Source of the DNA: Halopiger djelfimassiliensis
Lineage (GTDB): Archaea > Halobacteriota > Halobacteria > Halobacteriales > Natrialbaceae
Length of the DNA stretch: 64,000 nt
Assembly: GCF_000455365.1 (NCBI RefSeq)
Contig: NZ_HG315684.1
Coordinates: 350,186 to 414,185, forward strand
Direction of reading: 5' to 3'
The notes under the pieces are model-generated. The model did not search any database, was not told the DNA's origin, and saw only the letters and a list, made by a program, of their open reading frames with translations. The position numbers and the translations under genes were made by a program. Shown in pieces: positions 59,154-64,000 of this stretch (the stretch's first letter is position 1; every line of letters begins with the position of its first letter).

Positions 59154-60665
59154 ATGACTGATGGGCGGGGCGAGACTCCCCGGCGAACAGGGATGACCGA
59201 AAAGTGCGGCGTCGTCGGCGTCTCACTCGACGGTCGAGATGCGGCACGGCCGTTGTACTACGCGCTGTATGCGCTTCAACACCGCGGGCAGGAATCCGCG
59301 GGTATCGTTACTCACGACGGATTCCAGCAGCACAGTCACGTCGAGATGGGGCTCGTGGGAGACGTCTTCGAGGAGGACGACCTCGACATGCTCAACGGGG
59401 CGGCCGGGATCGGCCACGTCCGGTATCCGACGGCCGGGTCGGTCGACTCCTGCTGTGCCCAACCCTTTTCCGTCTCGTTCAAAAGCGGCTCGCTGGGGCT
59501 GTCCCACAACGGCAACCTCGTCAACGCCGACGAGATCCGCGACGAACTCGCGGCCGCCGGCCACGCGTTCACAAGCGACGGCGACACCGAGGTTATCGCC
59601 CACGACCTCGCCCGCAACCTGCTCGAGGAGGACCTCGTCCGCGCCGTCAAACGGACGATGGAACGCATCCACGGGTCGTACTCGTTGACGATCAGCCACG
59701 ACGATACCGTTCTGGGGGTCCGCGATCCGCAGGGGAATCGGCCGCTCTGTATCGGAACGCTCGAGGACGGATACATGCTGGCCTCGGAGTCGGCGGCGAT
59801 CGACACGCTGGACGGTGACCTCGTCCGGGACGTCCGACCCGGCGAGTTGGTCGTCCTGCAGGCCGACGGCGAGGGGTTCGACTCCTACCAGCTCGTCGAC
59901 GACGAGCACACGGCCCACTGTTTCTTCGAGCACGTGTACTTCGCCCGTCCGGACAGTATCATCGACGACACGCTCGTCTACGAGGCCCGCCGAAGTCTGG
60001 GGCGAAAGCTCTGGGAGGAAAGCGGCGTCGAGACCGACGTCGTGATGCCCGTCCCGGACTCCGGCCGAGCGTTCGCGTCGGGGTATGCCGACGCGGCAAG
60101 CGAGACGACGGCCGACGGCACGTCCCGGGACGAAAACGACGACGGCGTCGAGTTCGCCGAGGGGTTGATGAAAAACCGGTACGTCGGTCGGACGTTCATC
60201 ATGCCGACACAGGACGAACGCGAGCGTGCGGTTCGCCTGAAGCTCAACCCGATCAAATCGACCGTCGAGGGCAAGACCGTCACCCTCATCGACGACTCGA
60301 TCGTCCGCGGAACGACCTCCACGCAGCTGGTCCAACTCCTCAAGGACTGCGGTGCCGAGGAGGTCCACATGCGCATCGGCGCGCCCGAAATCGTCGCTCC
60401 CTGCTACATGGGGATCGATATGGCCACCCGCGAGGAGTTGATCGCCGCGGACAAAACCGTCGAGGAGATCCGCGAGGCCATCGACGCCGACAGCCTCGCG
60501 TACCTCTCGACTGATGCCGTCGCCGCGGTTCTCGGCAAGGACCGGATCGATCTCTGTCTCGGCTGCGTGACGGGCGAGTACCCCTACGACATCGACGGCG
60601 AGGACACCGACCGCGACGTGGCCCGTCCCGACCTCGACGATCGACCGCTACACGCAGACGACTGA
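59154..60665 (+). CDS. purF: Amidophosphoribosyltransferase PurF
   Basis: 503 residues from ATG 59154; an ATG at 59193 begins just before the MTEKCGVVG motif and gives the more usual length of propeptide. The N-terminal Cys of CGVVG is the glutaminase nucleophile after processing. Four Cys positions of iron-sulfur type PurF are conserved: AHCFFEHVYFARPD, VAPCYMG and CLGCVTGEYP. PRPP site TLIDDSIVRGTTS. First step of purine synthesis. A short acidic insert is at ~325-340 (TTADGTSRDENDDG). Confidence 0.93.
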   Translation: MTDGRGETPRRTGMTEKCGVVGVSLDGRDAARPLYYALYALQHRGQESAGIVTHDGFQQHSHVEMGLVGDVFEEDDLDMLNGAAGIGHVRYPTAGSVDSCCAQPFSVSFKSGSLGLSHNGNLVNADEIRDELAAAGHAFTSDGDTEVIAHDLARNLLEEDLVRAVKRTMERIHGSYSLTISHDDTVLGVRDPQGNRPLCIGTLEDGYMLASESAAIDTLDGDLVRDVRPGELVVLQADGEGFDSYQLVDDEHTAHCFFEHVYFARPDSIIDDTLVYEARRSLGRKLWEESGVETDVVMPVPDSGRAFASGYADAASETTADGTSRDENDDGVEFAEGLMKNRYVGRTFIMPTQDERERAVRLKLNPIKSTVEGKTVTLIDDSIVRGTTSTQLVQLLKDCGAEEVHMRIGAPEIVAPCYMGIDMATREELIAADKTVEEIREAIDADSLAYLSTDAVAAVLGKDRIDLCLGCVTGEYPYDIDGEDTDRDVARPDLDDRPLHADD

Positions 60666-60763
60666 CCCGGGCTCGGCGACAGTCCGCAGGGCCGTAAATT
60701 GGGACTTCCCACGCGCCGGAATATTGCGCACGTCTTTACGTCCCCGGCGAGAAATCCATAGCT

Positions 60764-60907
60764 ATGGAACTCGACGAACTGCTCGAGGGGGAATCGCTAA
60801 CCGGGCGACAAGCGGTGATCATCTTCTTTACGTTCCTGCTCCTCATTATTCTCGCGGCGTTCTTGCTGGTTCTGTTCAGCGATTTCTTCCGGGAGTTAGT
60901 CGTCTGA
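60764..60907 (+). CDS. 47-residue single-pass membrane protein
   Basis: A short frame: an acidic N-terminus (MELDELLEGES), then one hydrophobic helix of about 25 residues rich in Phe, Leu and Ile, then FFRELVV and stop. The AT level of the upstream DNA (ATATTGCG at 60721) suits a promoter. Codons show the high third-position GC of real genes. Orientation and role unknown; it lies between purF and DUF420 and has no operon partner. Confidence 0.62.
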   Translation: MELDELLEGESLTGRQAVIIFFTFLLLIILAAFLLVLFSDFFRELVV

Positions 60908-60936
60908 ACCGTCTCGCTGGGTTCCCGGTTCCTCGC

Positions 60937-61500
60937 TCAGTAGACGACGTGCAACAACGCGTAGACGACGATCCCGAGCGAAAACGAGATCAGCCACAGC
61001 GTCGCGGCGAGTCGACCGAAGCGAGCGTGGCTCGTCCGACGCAGGTCCGCGACCGGATACGCGAACGCGAGCAAGAGCGCGTAGTAGAGCAGCGGAATAC
61101 AGGCGATCGCGAGGAAGATATGGATCGCGAGGATCGGGAGATACACGAACTGATAGACCGCGTCTGGACCCGGAAACGGCTGCGGGCCGCCGGTTGCGAC
61201 GAGGCGATAGAGATACAGCCCGAGAAAGGTCGCGAACAGCCCGAAGGAAGCGAGCATCGCGGCCCGGTGTCTGTCGACTGCTCCCCGCCGAATGGCCCGC
61301 CAGCCGACCGTGATCGTTCCGATCGCCGCCGCACTAATGGCGACGTTGACGTGTGGAATCGCGTCGAGGAACCACTGCGGTGCGGTCGGCACCGTCGACT
61401 GGGGGATTCGCCCGCCCGCAGCGGCGAAGACCACCGCGAGCGAGACGACGCTCAGGACGGCAGTGAGAGACCGAACACGGTCTCGAGGAACGTACTCCAT
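60937..61500 (-). CDS. DUF420 family membrane protein
   Basis: 187 residues with five membrane helices. It shows the DUF420 pattern of HVNVAISAAA, RHRAAMLASF and LPILAIHIFLA with conserved His residues in the membrane, as in cytochrome-oxidase-associated members (CtaM-like). Ends SHARFGRLAATLW. A role in heme-copper oxidase assembly is inferred from the family. Convergent with the small membrane protein gene. Confidence 0.82.
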   Translation of the reverse strand: MEYVPRDRVRSLTAVLSVVSLAVVFAAAGGRIPQSTVPTAPQWFLDAIPHVNVAISAAAIGTITVGWRAIRRGAVDRHRAAMLASFGLFATFLGLYLYRLVATGGPQPFPGPDAVYQFVYLPILAIHIFLAIACIPLLYYALLLAFAYPVADLRRTSHARFGRLAATLWLISFSLGIVVYALLHVVY

Positions 61501-61706
61501 ATACTGTTCGTTCGGCCACGAGCGGAAAGTGGTTACTGTCCGTGATTACGTGACGACGGTCGGCACTCGAGCCGTGTGCTTAGTATGGAGCCGATTGTCG
61601 AACAGCCGTCGCTGTTCGACGTTGGTTCCTGAAGGATTGTGCGTGGGTGATGTCCCTTCGAGGGAATCACCTGCATCGTTCAATGCGGACGATGTCCGCG
61701 GTGCGA

Positions 61707-61791
<85 letters not shown>

Positions 61792-61830
61792 TCGCGTTCT
61801 CTTTCTCTGCACTCAATCGTACCCAGTGTG

Positions 61831-61840
61831 GTTATAAAAG
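61831..61840 (-). promoter_or_regulatory. TATA box, probably for tRNA-Leu
   Basis: Minus strand CTTTTATAAC about 45 bases from the tRNA 5' end; being nearly symmetrical (TTATAA core) it could also serve the aMBF1-like gene on the plus strand, whose start is ~90 bases away. Confidence 0.45.
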
Positions 61841-61928
61841 CCCTTCCCTTTGTGATTGCGTCTGGGCTGGGGTCACACGGAACCAACCGGAGCGGAGCGT
61901 TGAAATGCAGCAGTTGCCAAAGTATAAC

Positions 61929-62462
61929 ATGGCCAAGTACTCGACGGGTTCGTCCGCCGGCGGCGGCGGAACGAACTGTGAACTCTGTGGTGCCGAAAGC
62001 GACTCGCTCCGGCTCGCCTCGGTCGCCGGAGCCGAACTCGAGGTCTGTCCGGACTGTGCGCCCCACGACGACACCCGAAAATCCGGCGGTGGCGGGTCTC
62101 GAGACTCGAGCGGCAACTCCGGTTCGGGCTCCGGCTCCAGCGACGAACCGAGCCGCAAGCAAAAGGCCGCCCAGAACGTCGCGAAAGCGAACCCGGTCTG
62201 GGACGGCGACTCCGAACACTGGGAGAAAGAGGGAACGAACTACGACGACGATCCGTTGCCGTACCTCGTTTCGGACTACGGCGACAAACTGGTCGAAGCC
62301 CGGCGGGAAGCGGGCCTCCAGCGGGAGGAACTCGCCGAGGAACTCGGCACGCAGGAGAAAGCGCTCCTCGCGGTCGAGCAGGGACGGGCGACGCAAGCGG
62401 GGGTCGGCGGCGGCCTGATCGAGGCCCTCGAGGAGCGACTCGACGTGACGCTCTCGGAGTAG
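61929..62462 (+). CDS. aMBF1-like multiprotein bridging factor
   Basis: 177 residues from ATG 61929 (alternative 61905). A zinc ribbon (CELCG and CPDCA) near residues 19-45, a Ser/Gly-rich linker, then a cro/XRE helix-turn-helix (YGDKLVEARREAGLQREELAEELGTQEKALLAVEQG). The archaeal MBF1 family binds the ribosome and may link to translation or transcription control. Ends in EALEERLDVTLSE. Confidence 0.85.
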   Translation: MAKYSTGSSAGGGGTNCELCGAESDSLRLASVAGAELEVCPDCAPHDDTRKSGGGGSRDSSGNSGSGSGSSDEPSRKQKAAQNVAKANPVWDGDSEHWEKEGTNYDDDPLPYLVSDYGDKLVEARREAGLQREELAEELGTQEKALLAVEQGRATQAGVGGGLIEALEERLDVTLSE

Positions 62463-62530
62463 CGTCCCGAGAACTCAGCTCCGCTGATTCGACCGCAGGC
62501 GAGTCCGGTCCGCGAAATCGGCGAGCAGAC

Positions 62531-62537
62531 TTTTAGT
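62531..62537 (+). promoter_or_regulatory. TATA-like box of the AlaX-type gene
   Basis: TTTTAGT lies about 26 bases before ATG 62560, the spacing for a leaderless archaeal transcript. This supports ATG 62560 over GTG 62551. Confidence 0.5.
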
Positions 62538-62559
62538 ACCGGGCGACCCAGTGGAACCG

Positions 62560-63540
62560 ATGAGCGGGCAACGGGCAGCAGCGGAGCCGTACACGACGCG
62601 GTTCGAGACGGAAGTGACGGCCGTCGACGGCCGTCGTGTCTGGCTCGAGCGCAGCTACTTCTACGGGGAAAGCGGCGGCCAGCCGGCCGACCGGGGCACG
62701 ATCGGTGACGCCGACGTCGCCGACGTCCAGCTCGTCGACGGCCAACCGGTCCACGTCCTCGACGAGGAGCCGTCGTTCGGCGTCGGCCACCGCGTGCTGT
62801 GTTCGGTCGACTGGTCGTTTCGAATGTACTGTATGCGAGCCCACACCGCGAGCCACGCGCTCTACGGGGCTGCAAGGCGGTTGCTCGAGGATCTCGAGTA
62901 CGCCGGCTTCGATATCGACGAGGATCGAATCCGGATCGATCTCGAGACGAGCACGGAGATCGACGACGAGACGCTGTTCGAACTCGAAAAACGGATCAAC
63001 CGGGTCGTCTGGGAGTCCCGCCCCGTCTCGTGGGAGGAGATGCAACTGTCGGACGCGCGCGGGCGCGACGACATCGCGTTCAACGAGGCAACGAGCGACA
63101 GGGCGGTTCGGAGCGGGCGGGTTCGGGTCGTCAGAATCGGTGGCGAAAACGACGCAACCGGCGTGAGCGACGATCCGATCACGACCACCGGCGGCACAGT
63201 CACCAGAATCACGAACGAAGGGACGAAAACGGGCTCGAGCGCGGGTTCGAGAACGCGGTCGAACGCCGGCGATTCCGATACCCCGTGGGATGTCGCCGCC
63301 TGCAGCGGGACCCACGTCCGGAACACTCGAGAGATCGGTCCAGTAACCGTGCTCGGCCGGTCGAACCCCGGGGAAGGGGTGACGCGGATCGAGTTCGCCG
63401 TCGGCCCGCGCGCGATCGATCGCCGGACCGCCGAAAAACGGGCCGCCTTCGCGGCCAAACGATCCCTCGAGACGACCGTCTCGGACGTTCCCGGTGCACT
63501 CGATCGCTGCAGTAGCGACCGCGAGACGCTCGGGGACTAG
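62560..63540 (+). CDS. AlaX-type alanyl-tRNA editing protein with disordered insertion
   Basis: 326 residues. N-terminal AlaRS-like domain (YFYGESGGQPADRGTI), editing domain with zinc ligands HTASH (HxxxH) and CSGTH. It deacylates Ser-tRNA-Ala in trans. Residues ~215-245 between RVVRIGG and the CSGTH motif are a Ser/Thr/Gly-rich insertion, expected to be disordered, which makes it longer than usual AlaX-M proteins (~240). Start chosen by TATA spacing. Confidence 0.86.
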   Translation: MSGQRAAAEPYTTRFETEVTAVDGRRVWLERSYFYGESGGQPADRGTIGDADVADVQLVDGQPVHVLDEEPSFGVGHRVLCSVDWSFRMYCMRAHTASHALYGAARRLLEDLEYAGFDIDEDRIRIDLETSTEIDDETLFELEKRINRVVWESRPVSWEEMQLSDARGRDDIAFNEATSDRAVRSGRVRVVRIGGENDATGVSDDPITTTGGTVTRITNEGTKTGSSAGSRTRSNAGDSDTPWDVAACSGTHVRNTREIGPVTVLGRSNPGEGVTRIEFAVGPRAIDRRTAEKRAAFAAKRSLETTVSDVPGALDRCSSDRETLGD

Positions 63541-63974
63541 TCGGCGACTCGAGGCGAAAACGTCGTCGGAAAAGCGGATGCCACGGACGCAGTTGTCAAC
63601 CCGACGGGTCCCACGCCGCGACCGACGTGCCCGACGAGTTGACGACTGCGTTTCGGTGGTGGTGGCGGTGGCTCGGAGCGTCTGGCACAGGGAGGTGGAT
63701 TCGACGCCTCACTCGAAGCCGTTCGTGGGCCACTCGAGTGAGGCGGACCGGCCTCGTAGTGCTGTCGCGACCGGACGTGCGGAAACGCACGGTGTAGGCA
63801 TGACCCCGACAGCATCCGGTAATATCTGTTGGAAACTACTTAATCTTTTCACTCCATTCCCGATCGATATCGACGGCACCTCACAGTACGTTTCCCGACA
63901 CGCCGTTGTGGCGTTTGCGTCGCCGGCCCTCTCCGGGTGAAACCTATTACTCCCGTGTACGTGAACGCGATGAT
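63541..63974. other. Gene-poor region upstream of the window edge
   Basis: ~430 bases without a convincing gene; frames on both strands give Arg/Pro/Ser-rich peptides. A strong inverted repeat is at 63706-63744, and AT-rich promoter-like DNA is at 63820-63860 (TAATATCTGTTGG, ACTTAATCTTTTC). Confidence 0.45.
63706..63744. repeat. 11-base inverted repeat (hairpin candidate)
   Basis: GCCTCACTCGA and TCGAGTGAGGC are perfectly complementary around a 17-base loop. In RNA it would form an 11-base-pair stem. It could be a terminator for the AlaX gene, a regulator site or part of an unannotated small RNA. Confidence 0.55.
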
Positions 63975-64000
63975 ATGGGTGTCGATTACTCGAAGCTTCG
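63975..64000 (+). CDS. Possible start of a gene cut by the window end
   Basis: ATG at 63975 begins MGVDYSKL and remains open to the edge, ~115 bases after AT-rich promoter-like DNA. Only nine codons are visible, so no family can be given. An ATG at 63970 in another frame is an alternative. Confidence 0.35.

Noticed and set aside
63541..63800. Structured housekeeping RNA (RNase P or SRP RNA)
   Set aside because: None of the universally conserved motifs of those RNAs could be found; only a single hairpin stands out.

Overview
The window is chromosomal DNA of an extremely halophilic archaeon (Halobacteria, probably Natrialbales such as Natrinema, Haloterrigena or Natronorubrum; the genus is inferred, not proven). 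The support is high GC with strong third-position GC, acidic proteins, twin-arginine (Tat) signals, two S-layer glycoproteins ending in PGF-CTERM anchors, and haloarchaea-typical families (TiaS, DRG GTPase, COG1395 regulator, amphi-Trp, aMBF1-like, protoglobin).

1-9000 holds the end of a UbiA prenyltransferase gene, a short-chain dehydrogenase, two small proteins, a redox locus (Tat-exported cupredoxin-aldose dehydrogenase; a PQQ propeller enzyme without a signal peptide overlapping a Tat-signal partner) and a divergent NRAMP-like transporter. 9000-10320 is a decayed island: an intact tRNA-Glu, repeated partial copies of its 3' half, and a frameshifted remnant of an ACR3 arsenite exporter.

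10450-15993 is the most interesting block. Two divergent operons encode an alkaline-phosphatase-fold enzyme plus myo-inositol-phosphate synthase, and a TatD-like hydrolase, a TIM-barrel isomerase and a UbiA-like membrane protein. This matches the Ebo metabolite-trafficking clusters known from bacteria and algae, with an inositol-phosphate synthase where EboD (a sugar-phosphate cyclase) would be. Next to it lie a second cupredoxin-aldose dehydrogenase, with the cupredoxin nested inside the propeller, a second EboE-like isomerase and a fumarylacetoacetate hydrolase family protein.

20291-34436 holds an amphi-Trp protein, a DUF357 protein, a glutaredoxin-thioredoxin reductase fusion, tandem S-layer glycoprotein genes sharing a promoter motif, and a TetR regulator divergent from a CARDB-like exoprotein/RND exporter operon, with a clear palindromic operator between them. 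34512-47039 is mostly transport and housekeeping: tandem glyoxalase, two NhaC antiporters, DRG, TiaS, COG1395 regulator, glutaredoxin, NCS2 permease, TrkA and an orphan DNA methylase. 47220-63540 includes a glutathionyl-hydroquinone-reductase-like protein, MBL hydrolase, Azf-like dehydrogenase, a truncated UPF1-like helicase, 2Fe-2S ferredoxin, DUF393, a DyP-like Tat lipoprotein, ferritin-like, SRPBCC and HAD proteins, a MutS-like ATPase, protoglobin, PurF, a 47-residue membrane protein, DUF420, tRNA-Leu, an aMBF1-like factor and an AlaX-type editing enzyme. The last ~460 bases hold one inverted repeat and perhaps the first codons of another gene.
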